Of a DNA stretch of 64,000 bases, positions 24,121 to 37,867 are shown one piece after another. Location of the stretch: contig MU404182.1 in NCBI GenBank assembly GCA_022695795.1, positions 35,855 through 99,854 on the forward strand. Direction: 5' to 3'. Numbering within the stretch: position 1 is the first letter of the stretch; every line of letters starts with the position of its first letter. The notes under the pieces were generated by a model, which was given only the letters and a program-made list of their open reading frames with translations, was not told the origin of the DNA and did no database searches. Origin of the DNA: Biscogniauxia marginata. Its lineage: Eukaryota > Ascomycota > Sordariomycetes > Xylariales > Xylariaceae. The position numbers and the translations under genes are program-made.

Positions 24121-27100
24121 GGGATCACGACGACGCACATGAGCACGGCAGCAGCCCTCTCCATTAGTCGTCGTTGCTGCCGTCCGTACCAGGAATGTAT
24201 GTAGGTCGCGAATCAGGAGTCCGTCCCACGCTGCAGGGTTCAGTTCGTCGAGAGGAAGTACCGATACTCAATGCTACCCAGACTTGCTAGAGTCAGACAG
24301 ACTATGCTGTTTTACATAAGCGGTGCTGATTCTACCTCCCCGACCGGAATATCACTTATTTCTCTTACTCCAACGTCAAAGAGGAAACCTGCAGCGAAGC
24401 GTGCAAGGGGGGACCGCATTTCTTGGGACGGGATTGCGCAAAATAAAATTATAAAAGTTACCAGGGAAAAGGTGACTGGTCAGTTCACCGCGTGTCGTTC
24501 AAGCTCCTGGAGACCCCGGGGGGCATGGAGGCTGACTGAATATGCTGCAGGCAGGCCCTGACGGACAAGGCTCAAACCCCTGAACCTTGTTGAGGTTGTT
24601 CGTCAGTGCGTCTGGATGGGCACAGGGGGCGGTTCCTGTTACTGCTCGTCATAATCTCATTACAATGACATCTGCTGAGCATTGTCAATCATAATCGGCA
24701 AGCAGAAAAGATATGTAGGTTAGAGCGGAGCTGCTGCCCTTGCCCCCTTACGCAGCAGCCATGCGGGCTACTTTGAGGAGTCGGGTCCATTTCGGGACGT
24801 CTTTTGACAAGCGATGACTCGTTAGGTGGTACAAGCAGAATTCCACTGCAGCATAAGTGAGGCTGGCCCGAGGTGAGGATTGGTCGGGCTTGCCGATTAA
24901 CCTGTGCCCGCCTAATAGCTATCGCCCCGTGCTTTCTTGGGTATAATCTGGCTGTGACGAACAGACTATAGCTTACACAAAAACACGCACATATACACAC
25001 ATATACATCCACATGGAGCCGACCTCGGCTAGGTTGCATGGTTCATGTATGTGCTATGAAAAAGGCTCCAAAGTTGATCTCGAAAGCTTGATCCAGCCCA
25101 ACGGATCTTCATCCGGGTCCCGGTACCTATTATCGCGAATTCAGGGGGAGGGAAAGGGGGGGGAAGGGGGGCCGGAAAACACGGGGATTGTTACCATTCC
25201 CTCGGATACAATGGGCAGCTGTCAACGGGCCTATCCGTGTACTCGGGCTCGGCACGATGCACGCCATGCTGAAAAGGCCCGGATGTCATTTCTGATGGGC
25301 TGGGCGATGGCGCTTTCCCTCCCTGTGTATGGTGGTGGTGTATGTAGATGGCTTACAGGAAATGTGACAGATCACCAGGGCCGACGGGTAGAGGACAGAG
25401 GGCTCAGTCATATCCAGGACAAGGCAAAACCCACTAGGGTTGACCCCCTCCCCTGGCCCCAAGGAGACCCGTAGCTACTGACCAATCCGTTCGTTGTGTA
25501 TCCCAGATGGGCTGGGAGGCTTGCCCCTCATGGGCTCTGTTCCTACATATCAGTCTCAGCCCCTGGGGGGTGGTGATGGGGGCATGAAGCAGGCAGGTGG
25601 GCAGCACAAATGCACGCACTTCAAATACGGGTCTCCTGCCCATTCTTTTTGCTTCTGCAGTCATGGTGACACGAGAATGCTGGAGGGGCAGGTCATGCTA
25701 CAGAGGACAAAGGGAGCAATGATGGCCCGTCCATCGGCTCCGATTCTGGTAGTCTCTGCAGAGCTTTGTTGCACAGTGAAACATGGGAAATGGGATCTGT
25801 CTCCCTAGGTGAGATTATGCGTAGTAGGGCCGCAACAGGAGTTGCCTTGCAGGATAGGCGGCGGTGCTGGTTGTTGCTGATGGGTTGGTGGTGGTGGTGG
25901 TGGTGGTGGGCGCTCCACCCGCGAAGCCTTTTCGGATCGCGATACATCTGCAGCAGTTCAGCTCACAGCCGGCTTGCATTTGACAGCTCTGTGGGGTAGC
26001 ATGCGTAGATGACTGAGGGCGTCTCCCTGTCATGGTCACCTTCCCCTCGAGGATGGCTTGCATTGGGCAGCCTTTCTGTCATGCAGTTTGCTGCGCGCGC
26101 ATCAGGGGCCCTCATGGCATCACCTGGATTTATTGTTTCGAAACAGGTTCAGCATCGATTCCCGCTGTTGACGGAGTGAGCTGGCTCTTGTTTGTAGATA
26201 AGGTCGAAGCTTGATTGTCTTACATACAGATAGAGTTAGATATCAGATGATGTGGTACCATTTATTCCTATAGTGTTTGTGGGATGCTTCGATCTGTTTA
26301 GGTGTATGACGCGGCGGCAGCAGCAGAGAAGCTGAGTAAATGTTTTTCACTACTGTCTTTTGATCATGATTCTACTATATATAACTCTGGGAGCTTCTTC
26401 TCAAGCTCAGCCATCTATACAGCCACAGCAGAAGCCGGAGAAGCCACTCCGTGCCACTGAGGATAAAGGTTTACGAGGCAGAGCAGAGAGAAGCTTGCCG
26501 CACAAGCCCGATGGATCCGACGGCATGGTAAGGGACCCATATTTCGTGTTATGTGGAGTGAGAGATCTGCTGGGATGTTGTAACCGTGGAAATCATGTCC
26601 AGACCCTGGAAGCTTTCTAGAAAGCGCAATGTAGGTATTGTATCGGTGGGAGCTGATTCTGTTCCCTCGGCTACATGCAGCTATACGCCTCATCCAATCG
26701 CCTCCTAGCGCCAAAATCGCTTAGGAGCTGCGGCAGCATCACTATCTGTCCTAATCACGCTGACCTATGCAATGATGATTATGACTGTCATCAGGTAAGC
26801 CTCCTCCGTACGTATAGACCATAGGCTGGCCCGCCAAGCTTCTTGTGCCAACTTCTCGCATGATTTTTTTTTCGAGATAAGATTACACAGGGCGAGCTTC
26901 ACGGAGCAAAAAGTTAGACCGCACACTTTTTTTTTAAGGTAACCAGGCGGACTAGTTTTACCACCCAGGGAAGAGGACAGATACCATGTGATGTCGAGTT
27001 CCTGCGAAGAATCTCACCATGTGGGGTTACTCGAGTGAGTTGTCTGGCTTCCCAAGAAAGTAGACTACGCTACTGTACAGGACTTGTATAGTAGCCCGTC

Positions 27101-30100
27101 GAAATCTTGGAATAGGAATATCTTTAGATTTCTAAGGAAGAAAAAAATTTTTGTTACTAAAGTTGTAATTGTGGAGTGTTATGGGCTGACTGGGGGTATT
27201 TCGCTCCGGGCTGTCGGCATCCTAGTTAAGGTAGCGTAGATGCAGAATGCCATGGTCCTAGGATAAAAATCCGATGAGATTAAGATGGCGATCTCCTTTT
27301 TTTTTTTTTTTTTTCTCCTTGGCCTTGTTGTTCTAGCCAAGGGGGGCTCGGGCGATAGATGGAAGATGGATAGGCTGACAGCATTGTGAACTATACTTCG
27401 TACATCACCTTCTCGTATGATTTCGGCAGCCTGTAATTAAACGGCAGCACCAACGAGCAAGATGTCACCCCTTTCTTGATACGCTAGAAAGTAGGAATTT
27501 AAATTCAAGACCGAAAAGTCTAGGAAGACCCTGACAGCCTGACCCTGGTTGACTTTTTTTTTCTTTTTTTAAATTTCTTTTATTTTAGTCTTTCTCGGTG
27601 GCCGCCCCCAACCTTGTCGGACCCAATGCCTGCGTGCAAAATGATGTGCATATTGTCAATGCGTCGTTGGGAACAAACAGTCGGGGGGGGGGGGGGGGGG
27701 GTGACAGCCAGGGGGGTCCCGGACCGGCTACGTGGGCTCGCGTGGTTCTTCGTCATCGTTTCAAGGACGCCACGAAGCCAGTCCGTCGGGAAGATAAAAA
27801 GCAAAGTCCGCCCCGGATATATTATATTGTACAGTGTCTATGTTTATAGGAACACACCCCCTCCCCATGTATTCACAAACGGATCTGGGAGGTTTGGAAT
27901 CGATGAAGTAATCTATTCACTAGGTATATGGCGAGCTTTTTCAAAGTGAAGATGAAAAGATGAGAGTGAGGGGGGAGGGAGACATGGATGCACGTGGCGG
28001 GCAGGGCGGCGGAGCTAGGATCCTTAGACCCATGGCTGGATTTCTGTAGCTTGAAGTCTTTTTTTTTTCTCTCACTGTGTTTTCAATGTTATATGTAGCT
28101 GTTACCTAACGGGTATAGTGGTCTAGGTGTGGATATGAGGCCTAGAAGCAAGCTGATAATAGCTAAACGTCAACTTTTAGACTAGTATATGAATGTTACG
28201 TATCGTCTAAAATCTGCTTTCTTACCTGCAGGAATGCTATAGCAGTGGATTCATATACGATGAAACCGATTCTTTGTTCTGGGACGGTACTAGAACCCTG
28301 CAGATAGTGGGCGGCTAGTAAGTAGAAAAGTGATCACGTTCTTCTTACGGACGGAAGTCCTTACAGTAAGAGGTAAGCCATGATTGCGTTAGACAGTACT
28401 GCTACTGCTGCTAGCTGTCGATCTCGGTGCCGGAAAATCATCGCGTCTGGATATGGCGGGGGTTGAGTTCCCTTTTCCCTCTTCTGCTTTCATGAGGGGG
28501 CGGTCAAACATCGCACCTATGTATGAAGAGGTAACCTGTCAAGCCTAAGTGGGGATAATGGATATTACACGATGTATCTTGTTGTACTGTACAGTATCGC
28601 CTAAGAGGCACGTTTTAGTTCGAGGTCGAGGTTGCAATTGCGATTATTTAGTTGAGGTTGAGTCTTAGGAATTGCTTTTTATTTTTTATTATATTTTAAC
28701 CCCCCTCCCCCCTTTTCCACTGTTCCACCGACTTCCGAACGCTGGCTGTTTCTGTATGGGATCCGCTTTCATTGGTCAGTCGGCTTCCATCAACCTGCTT
28801 GTGGTAATAGTCTGTAACTGCTAGCTTACAGACTACATATGTGACAGTTGACTTTAATCTATTTTCCACCGCCTTGTATACATGCATGTACCGTAGTGCA
28901 TAGCAGCATTCTGAGGCCTATAGATGCTTCAATACACTACAGTCACATTGTATAGCCCGGGGCGGTACATAGCGATAATAGCGTAGGACCGTATTCGACT
29001 GACTTGGTAACATATTTAATATACCTGTATGTATATCATTAGGCGATGAACCTTGATGAGACACTCATGCGAAGAACAAAGTAAAAAAGAGCATGAACTC
29101 TCTTTTCCCCTCTTCTACCAAGTCCGATGCCGTGAGTACTGTCAAATGTAATGTTCTGGTGCCGTAGTGCGCAGTAAGGTTTCAGTGCATTGCTGCCACT
29201 GACTTCCTGTTCGGGCAACTACCTAAAGACAGAGCGATATCTTTTGACTGGGTCACTAACTTTTTTCCGATGATACCTTGGATCTGCGTTCATCGTCAAT
29301 AACTTTCTTCTTCTATTCTTTCCTACTCTCTGTTTCTCCTGTTTTCCTCCCCCCCGCTGACCGACGAACAATGGATATGGTATGGGTCTCTGGGAGCGCC
29401 ATTCCCGATGATTTGGCTCGTAGCTTGAAAGAAAACTATGTCATGATCATCATTCATGGTTTCGGGGCTGCATTGGGACGGGGGGCCCATTCGGAATAGT
29501 AAGGGAGGGTTGATCGTGAGCCTCGTTAGCCAGTCAGCTACACAATTGCCGTGATAGATCAGCCTTGACAACTGGCTTGCCCTCTTTTCCTTCGCCTTAA
29601 TAGAAAGGAAAAACGACCGACCGTATGCAGGCCGAGACGCACAACCGGATCGGCGTGTGTGCCACTGTGCAGCAATATGATGGCATTTTGGACCCCGTAG
29701 TACACTTGTCACGAATCTGATTGGTAGCCGGCGGGGCTCAATCTCATGATGAAGAGCCTGCTGCCGCTGGGTCAACGGTTTTTTTTTCTTCTCTCTTCTA
29801 CTCCTGCAGCTTGACCGTTCGGATCCTGTAGCGGATTTCCTTTTCTCTATTTAAATTTTTTTCTTCAACTCTCAGTGCAGCCCGGGGCTGCAATCTGAAG
29901 ATGCCGCACGTAACAACGGGCACTCCCGGCCACACAAAAATATAAAAATGAAAATTTTTTTTTTCGGTAATCAGTACCGTGTTATAAAATTTGGGAGTCC
30001 AGTCTGGCCTATCTCAGTTACTATGCCCGGTAGCATATGGTGTTGCGGTATCACAACATATGGTGCCGATGAGCACACCTCGCGGAATGCACCCGACAAC

Positions 30101-33100
30101 CAATGCCATCCAGGCCCAGAGCTTGAATTAACGCATGGATGTAGATCGTCCCGACAGACAGCTACGTCGGCATCCAATCCAGAGTAGGTGGCTTAAGCTG
30201 AACATGCTGACCAGGCGAGGCTGGAGAACCTGCTTTATGACAAAGTAAGCAAGCATGCGATATTTGTTGATTATAGCCAGCTATGGAAATAGATACCGGT
30301 GTGCGGTATGGCAGAAAAGGCACGAGTGGGAAATCGAAACACCCTGATACAAGCGACGGATACGTGCACTATACATGATTGATTATACCGCCCGCTAGCT
30401 TGGAGCGGTTTTTTTTAACCTGCTATGGGTTTCGTCTCCATAAGGCAAGTGGCATTTTAAGGACATCATCACGATTGAATAGTTCCGGGGTCAAAATTGA
30501 TTCGATTCTCTCGAGCCGCACTTAGCGAAGGCGATGTGCCATCATTCTTAGTGGATAGACGGCTAGTTTGTGAATTGAGTCCTTTGATTGCCCGGTGCTC
30601 TACGCATGCAGTTGGAATGCATACCTATTGCATAGGCATGGCCTTTACGTGTATGCAAGGTTGTCTCGCGTGTTGATTGATTCCAGGTGGGCCTGGATCG
30701 ACAACGTTGCTTGCGACCAAGGGCCTTGTTATTGGTAGTCCGCCCAGCATATGTGAACCCCGCGTTGACTGCTAATGATGGGAGGGTGAACATGACAACA
30801 GACTGCCCGAGCGCTTTTCGAGATCCTTCATGGTGGGCGTGCTCCTGGTGCGCTAGACAAGGCGCGACAGGTTGGAGAAACGACAATGCACCGTTCTGCA
30901 CCGTTCGACTATCCATTTCTTCTCTTGGCCGTGCCAATATTGATTTCATGCTTGTACATTCCCAGTCCGTACTACAACCCCGTACGAGTCCTTAGCTGGC
31001 TAAAAGATCGATTTGAGAGATACCCCTGATTATCAAGTGTAGCGCCCTGGAATGAGAATGTTGTAACAAGGTCAAAATAGGTAGTCCTCGTGACACTTGC
31101 CCCTGGCTCGTTGCGAGAGAGAAGTGACACGGACAAACCAATCACGCCCCACGCCGCCCCATGGGAGCAGAGCAGAAGGCACATCTCGTCACTGACATCA
31201 GTTGCAAACGAGTACGTATGCTTGCAATTTACGAGGGGCTGTAAGAGAGCCTATCACGTTCGTTGTCCTGCTCGAGGTAGACAGCCAGGGCAGGCTTTTC
31301 GATCTCAGATTTGGTGATGTTTTACAGCAGAGTCGAGAGGGATCTACGGTCACTTGGATTTGAGATAACGAATGGTAAAGGCGATGATCATGTGTTAGCG
31401 GGCCCAGGAGAGGGGTTCAGGTAGCCGTGGCTACGCATCCCCCCATGGACAGATGGGGGTACGGCGCACCAGCCGCGTCAAGAAGCAGGAATGGTTCGTA
31501 GTTGTCATAATAAAAGCGTCCCTCTCGTTTTCGTTTCTTATTTGATGAGACGCTGTTGAAATCTTCACCGTCTGAGCCGAAGTTGCCGTGGTATCTCGTC
31601 GGTGGCTTGCAGGCGCTCGTCACGTTCCATGGCATGGAAATACAGGACGGAGCACATAGGAGGGCGTTCCCGGGCTGCTGATTGGCTTGATGCCTAATGT
31701 CGGTCCTGTCTGTCAACGTTGTCCAGGATAATAACAGCTGGAAGGCAAGCGTGAGAACTCTTGACAGGAAGAGTCGGCAAGACTTCTTTGAGAGTGTGCA
31801 CCAATCATCAGTTTCTAAGGCTCCGTTTTCTCTTGGTCTGCATCGCGTTGCGCGGCGCAAAATCCCAGAGCCCTCTTAGCCCAGTAATCGAGCCGGCTCT
31901 GGAACCTCGATGACGGGGGAACAAACTTAATGGCTCTATCAGAAACTCACTCTTCGCCGAGCATAAGGTGGTATGTTAACCTTGTAGGCAAAGAGCTGCT
32001 CCAATAATGGACGGTGCATGTACGCACCTCTCTACCGCTATGTACCAGTATCATCCCATTTATTTTAAGTTGCGCAAAAAAGCGAATGGACGTCGCGGGG
32101 ACAGCAGCTCGACGTCAGGGACCCCTGAGGTAGTTTGCAGATGATTGATGCGGAGTCGGGCGATAGCGAGGGCTCCAACAGGGTCCTCGGACAGGGCTGC
32201 AGTAGAAAGAGATCGCCTGCCGAAACCCAGTCGCAGTCATCGGCATCCTGTTTCTACTGGCTTAGTACAGTACATAATATATGTGTCGGCAGTATTTGTG
32301 CGTGTTACTGCGCCGGGGCGCTTCGAATCTTTGCTTTTTTTTCTTTTTTTTTTCCTGTTGTTATAGTTCTTGATCCGGTTCCGGTGGCCGGCGGAAGAAG
32401 AGCCATAACATGAATCCATATCAATCTACCTTCTTCTATTGTCTCTGTTTTTGCCACTCCTGCTTTATATGTACGCATTTACGTGTAGAACTGACTTTGA
32501 TAGCTGTCGCTCATTGGGGGGCTGCGATAAGAGGTCGTTACTATTAGTACATAATGATGATGGGCGTTGCGAGATTGATCGACTCCGATAAACCTGTGGG
32601 GAGACAAAATTGATTGCAGGATGATCTTGATAATAATTTCGACTGACGTATCTCGTCATCTTGTTTCAACTCTGGGTCTATTTCCGGGGAAGATGCACAA
32701 GTCAGGTTCGAGAATGGGAAGAGGGCTGAAGAGACGATGTGCCGTGCCACGGAACTAGTGTAAGAGACTCGCCCACTTGAAGGGTCGAATGGTCAAGAGA
32801 CACCCCACGATGAGATGGAGATGCCAATTCTAAAGTCGACTTCTTTGAGGGGCTATTCGGCCCTGATGGCCGGAGGAGTGGTAGCACTGCCGCATACGTA
32901 CCAGATGTCTACCGTATGGCGTACGTGCTGCGGATGAATACAAGTAGACATGGGTTTTGCACGAGATACGCGTACGTACAGACAGGTATGCTGTCGCTGT
33001 ACCGTGCAAGGAGAGCAGGTGATCAAAATGGTAATAGTAGGGTAATGAAAAGGAGAGGTGAAACTGACAGAGCTTCCAATAGCACACAAACAACGACAGC

Positions 33101-35200
33101 TCACCTCACCGAGCTGCACTGCCAACGTACAGAAGAAGCAAAACGTACGATAAACTGGGCCGGGAGCTTGTCGGGCGCTTCGCAGTCAAGATGGTCCAGC
33201 TGTAGTCAGCAGGATGTACGTCCGTAGAGTGCAGAGTGTTGAGAGATCTTCCAAGGTGGAACATGAGCCATGGGAAGCTGGTGTGTAACGGCGTCTGTTG
33301 ATGCCGTCAACCGGGCCCGGCGGTTTTACATATGTACTGACCAGCTTCCCTTGCGCAACCTGATGACTGTGGCATGATGGCAATGTTGAAATGGCTTGGG
33401 GGGTTGGTGGACTCCGTCCCTGGTCCTGTGTATGTGCGGTAGACGGTGGCTCCCTGTCGTTGTTTCAAAACTACTACCCATCCCATGGACTCGTGGGGAG
33501 CGTGGAATACGTCTAGAAGGAGTGGGCGGAGCAATTCCACTCTTTGTCGCAATTCGGCAAGGCAGGTTGTGCTTGGCCTGGGGGGGTTTGATTAATAAGA
33601 TAATACCAGCTCCAGCTACAAGCAAAGCTGAGAGACAAGTGGGGTCCGTCATTTTTTATGTTTTTAATACTTTTTTTTCTTGCGCGCTTTGATATGCAGA
33701 CTGATGAGTCTTAGAGTTGTTAAGATTTGAGTTAGAGTTGTCGTAGCGGTGCGCATCATTGAATGTCTTGCAGTCAACGAAGGTTTCTACCTAATGACAA
33801 GTCCCGTCCGAGGCGTACTAAACAAGTTACGTCGGCACTACTTTATTTAGGTACCTACGGAATAGTGAGCGGTGGTGTAGTAGGTAGGTAGTGCCTGGTC
33901 TACCCAGGGTGGTACTAGTTCGATGTTCCGATTGCCGAGAAAATCACGCCTGCCTTTTCTCATTAGGAATAGTCCCGAGTCCAAAAGAAAAGAAAAGCAA
34001 CTCACCTCCCGTATTCCGTATTGACTGACGGACTGACTGAGATGCATGTGCTGCGCTGCACTATACAGCTTGACATGGCACATACATACATTGGTGGCAT
34101 GAGGAACTTGACCGATAATCTGGTCAGACATCAATTGACTAACAGTTGAATGTTTTGATTACTATATGAAATCCGGGCGGCTGTTAAGCATTTGATCTTA
34201 GTCTAACCTAGTTTATTAGTTGAGATTAAAGGTACCCCCCGTCGTCCGCCCTGCTCTACTTTGCGAAGGACACCTAGGTAGAGGTACATTTCTGTCAGTA
34301 GAGGAGTGCAGCTTCCATCCAGGTCTTCGGTACGCCCCTGTCAAGCGTATCCCCCTTCTCATCTTGGGTAAGCCGACAGAAGCGGATCGGGCTTAGGCTG
34401 GTCGATGATGTAGTTGCTAATGACCCTGGCCTTTCAGGTAGTTAGCCCTGCCTCGCAAGCCCTGGTTTAGGTACATACGTTGGGCCTTTGGCCCATGCTT
34501 CTTTTGCATTCCCGTCCACTTTCGCCAAAGTCGAGATGCTTTTTTATTTTCCCTCTTCCCCCTTTCCTAGCTCCCCCCCCCCAAAATTCGTTCATAATTT
34601 TCCCCCTTCTTGCCCATCCCACACCGTACATACATTATGTACCACGCACAGCCTTAGATCTTAGGTAGATACAATGACATATATTGACCTCGTCCTCTTA
34701 TGGCATTCTCATTCCACCTATCATGATGGTCCAATGTTGTCTGGGTTCTGGGTGAAAATTACTACATAACTACCTCAGGTAGGTAGATACAGAGCCAAAC
34801 AAACAACATTGTCACATTGCTAGCTTAGGTTTTATTGCTTGATCTGGCACGCACTTTTGCCGCATCCTGTTTAATCTCATGCCGTTTTCGCTGACATTGT
34901 TTGGAACGTCAGGAATGGAGGACCGAGGACAGAAATAAAACACGACAAAAAAGGTTTAACTTTAAAATCAAGACGCACGACGAGAAGAACAGAACTAAGT
35001 CCCGGAATCCGGCAACATGCATGCGCTCATGATCCATTGAATGATCCTTCGACACCGTAACATTACATGGAACGAGCTTTGATGATCCCGCATAATGAAT
35101 ACTTACGTACAGACAATGCTGTATAATAAGCTACTTAATACTCCGTGGGTGGATTATAGCTGAGGTCGTGTTTAGCTATTTAGCTATTTATTTATGTAGT
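24121..35200. other. Gene-free stretch of near-normal base composition
   Basis: About 11 kb. Many short frames exist on both strands, but none shows a domain, signal peptide or consistent splice pattern. Homopolymer and simple-sequence tracts are scattered: a G-rich stretch at 25142-25173, (GGT)n at 25886-25911, T-runs at about 27297-27315, a long G-run at about 27682-27701, and several TAGGTAGGT motifs. No tRNA T-loop with a matching stem was found. Confidence 0.45.
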
Positions 35201-37867
35201 TATATATCTAGCTAATATTTTCATGTGGACGTCAGGGTTGAGAGGACAAGAAACTCTCTGGCATCTTGGGCCCTGGCTGCAATTACGCCATGTTTCCGTT
35301 GGGCAGATAAAGGCGCCAGGGAGAGACGCTTCCTTTGTCGCAAACCGAGATCGAGGTCACTTGATGCGAGGACGAGGAGCTGAATAGCTGAATGGATGGA
35401 TGAGCGAATGCCAATGACAGGCGAGTTGAAAAGACAAAGCTCCATTCACCGTGCGTCAATTCCAAGGCTCAGCACGCAATTGGCGTCAGTCCCCCTGGAA
35501 AAGAACACCCCCCTGGACGCTTTTGGTGCCCTGAGGCGCTTCCGCACAGTGCCAATTCTTCAACTCAGTTCTCATAAACCGTTCTTTACTTTTCTATTTT
35601 TTATTTTATTATTATTTTATTTTTTGGTCTTTCTCTTTAGCGTTTCTTTTCCTCGTCTTCTTTTAACACCAAGGGTAAAATAAAATAACCTTGACCGGCC
35701 TATATCAAGGTCGGTAAGGTTTTTTTCTTGCTCGTCAGAATAAGTCATCAATGAGAAGGTCGAGTTGATTTAACTAAAAAAGAAATTTAGTTTTATTTTT
35801 GTCTTTTTCCCCCTTTCCTCAAGGAGAACAAACCACCCCCCCCCTCCATGCCCAGCACCTAAAGTAAATGTACCTTGCCAGCAGATTCGGACAGCAAAAA
35901 AAGAGTCATCGATCTTCTTCTCCACATCTAAAATGTCACTCCCACTCTCCCACTTCTTCGCCTCTGGTCATCAACAAACACCCCCCTCCCATCCCCCCCA
36001 ATCGAGCGCTAACTAATAAAGGTGCTTTTTCTCTATCTACCTTGCCTAGCCTACCTGCTTGACCTCTGCGACTGCTACCGCAACCACCACCATAAATTGC
36101 TCTCATCATATTACATTACTCGCCGGCTGGTCTTCTCCCCTCGCCTGCGCTTCTCTACTTACGCTCTCTGTTTACTTTACCTCTGCGCATTCACACGTAT
36201 ACCTGAGAAACACCTAGGTTAGCTCATGATACATACCAGTGCCTCATATGCCAGCAGCCCGCACGAGATAGACAATAAATAAATACTTGGGTAGGTAGGT
36301 GGCCGCCCCGTCTCCTTGTCCCTTTTCCTGCCCGAGCCCGTCCTCCTACGCTGTTGAGTTTAGCGTGTCGGTTTTCCCCTATCTTTGCTAGTGCATGCAG
36401 TGTCTGGCACCTATAACCCTACCTGCTCTTAGCACCTTACACGCTCCATCACAGGCGTCTATACGTACCCCAGGAACCGCCTGTTCTTTCCAGCTCCATT
36501 CCCTGTCTCTGCCATGCCCTCATCCCTTCCTTTCCGCTCCCTCACCACTGCGCTAGTCTAGCAGGTGATAATTTCCCGACCCCGTCTCCAGCTCGCTCAC
36601 TCACTCGATTGCACTCGCACCTTTTTTCTGCCCATATAATCGTAATATTTTATTTTATTTTAATTCCCCGTTGCGCCCCTTGCGGAACGACGCACCTTTT
36701 GAGAAACCTCCAACTGTCATTGTCACATACGCACTCACTCACACCTACTCACCCTGTTATTTCAGTGCATACGCATACATACATACCTACATACATATAC
36801 GTACGTACATACATATATACATACATACATACGCACGCAGACGCATCCCACTCGCGTTGCACAAGGCACTTCGCATATACTCCTTTATCACAACTGCCAT
36901 ACACGGGATTCCATCTGCTGGCCCTTTCTCGTCGCTGAGCCTCATCAACGTCATCTCTAAGTCGCGGGTTTCCGTCCCACGGTTGCGTGCTCTCTCTGTT
37001 CGCTTAAGGCTCGTCTGCTGCCAAGAGTACACTGGACTCATCTAAGACCTGATAATCCCCCAGGAAGAGGAGCAGCGGCAGCGCCCAGGCAGGCATCACT
37101 AACAGAGCGCCACCCAGGAGGTGCAAGTCAGCCGATTTGAGATCGCATCACATTATAACACGCCAGATATAAGCAAGCAAAATAACAAAAAAACCACCTC
37201 GCTCTCGCTCTCTCTGTCTCTCTCCTTCCTCTCCCTTCTTTCTCCAGAAGCTATACCCGAAATACTTGCAGGGAGACGTAAAAGTTGCCGGGGGGGGGGA
37301 ACAGGAGTCAATATCAATTCCTCTGGTCGACTTGGATCTGACGCCTGGGGACCATCCCACCCCAACCTCATACCCAAATCAGCGACCTGCATGCTACCTG
37401 CCACCTCATCATTTTTACCGTGAGCTACTGCAGCATTGGCCCATCGTCCGCCCGGTCTTGGTCCTGGTCCTGCGCATCCAGACGCAGAGCGCAGACGCAG
37501 TAGTCGCTGTACCTCGACGTACCTGTGTCAGAAGGCCGTACCAGTGACCGGCCTGTACATCTGACTCGGGCGCATCCTTGCGTTCCGGTCCGCAATCGAC
37601 ATCGTGGAGAGCACCGATATGTTCTGCAGCTCCGAATTGGCCCTTGTTTAATAGTGAACTACTTCCCAGGCCTGTCCACTCACGTAAGGTTGTGTCCCGC
37701 CTCCTTGGCTCTTCCATCTCCCAGGTTCTCTATTCCACCAAGGGGCTGCCTGGGAAGATGAGGTCAAAGATATCAGCTCTGCTCTTATAAAAATCGTCTC
37801 TGCTCTCCCCCTGCACTGCGTACGACTAATCAACAAGTGTGGCGGCATCTGCCCCCAACCCTACATC
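35201..37867 (+). promoter_or_regulatory. Probable long promoter and 5' leader of the phospholipase C gene
   Basis: The plus strand is strongly pyrimidine-rich from about 35.4 kb to the phospholipase start, with CT tracts, a CATA microsatellite (36775-36835) and many short upstream frames. This fits a long promoter and 5' untranslated leader of the downstream gene. The transcription start cannot be fixed from sequence, and leader introns were not assigned. Confidence 0.4.

Noticed and set aside
25013..25474. 153-codon plus-strand frame
   Set aside because: Gly/Arg/Ser-rich with no domain; driven by a G-rich tract.
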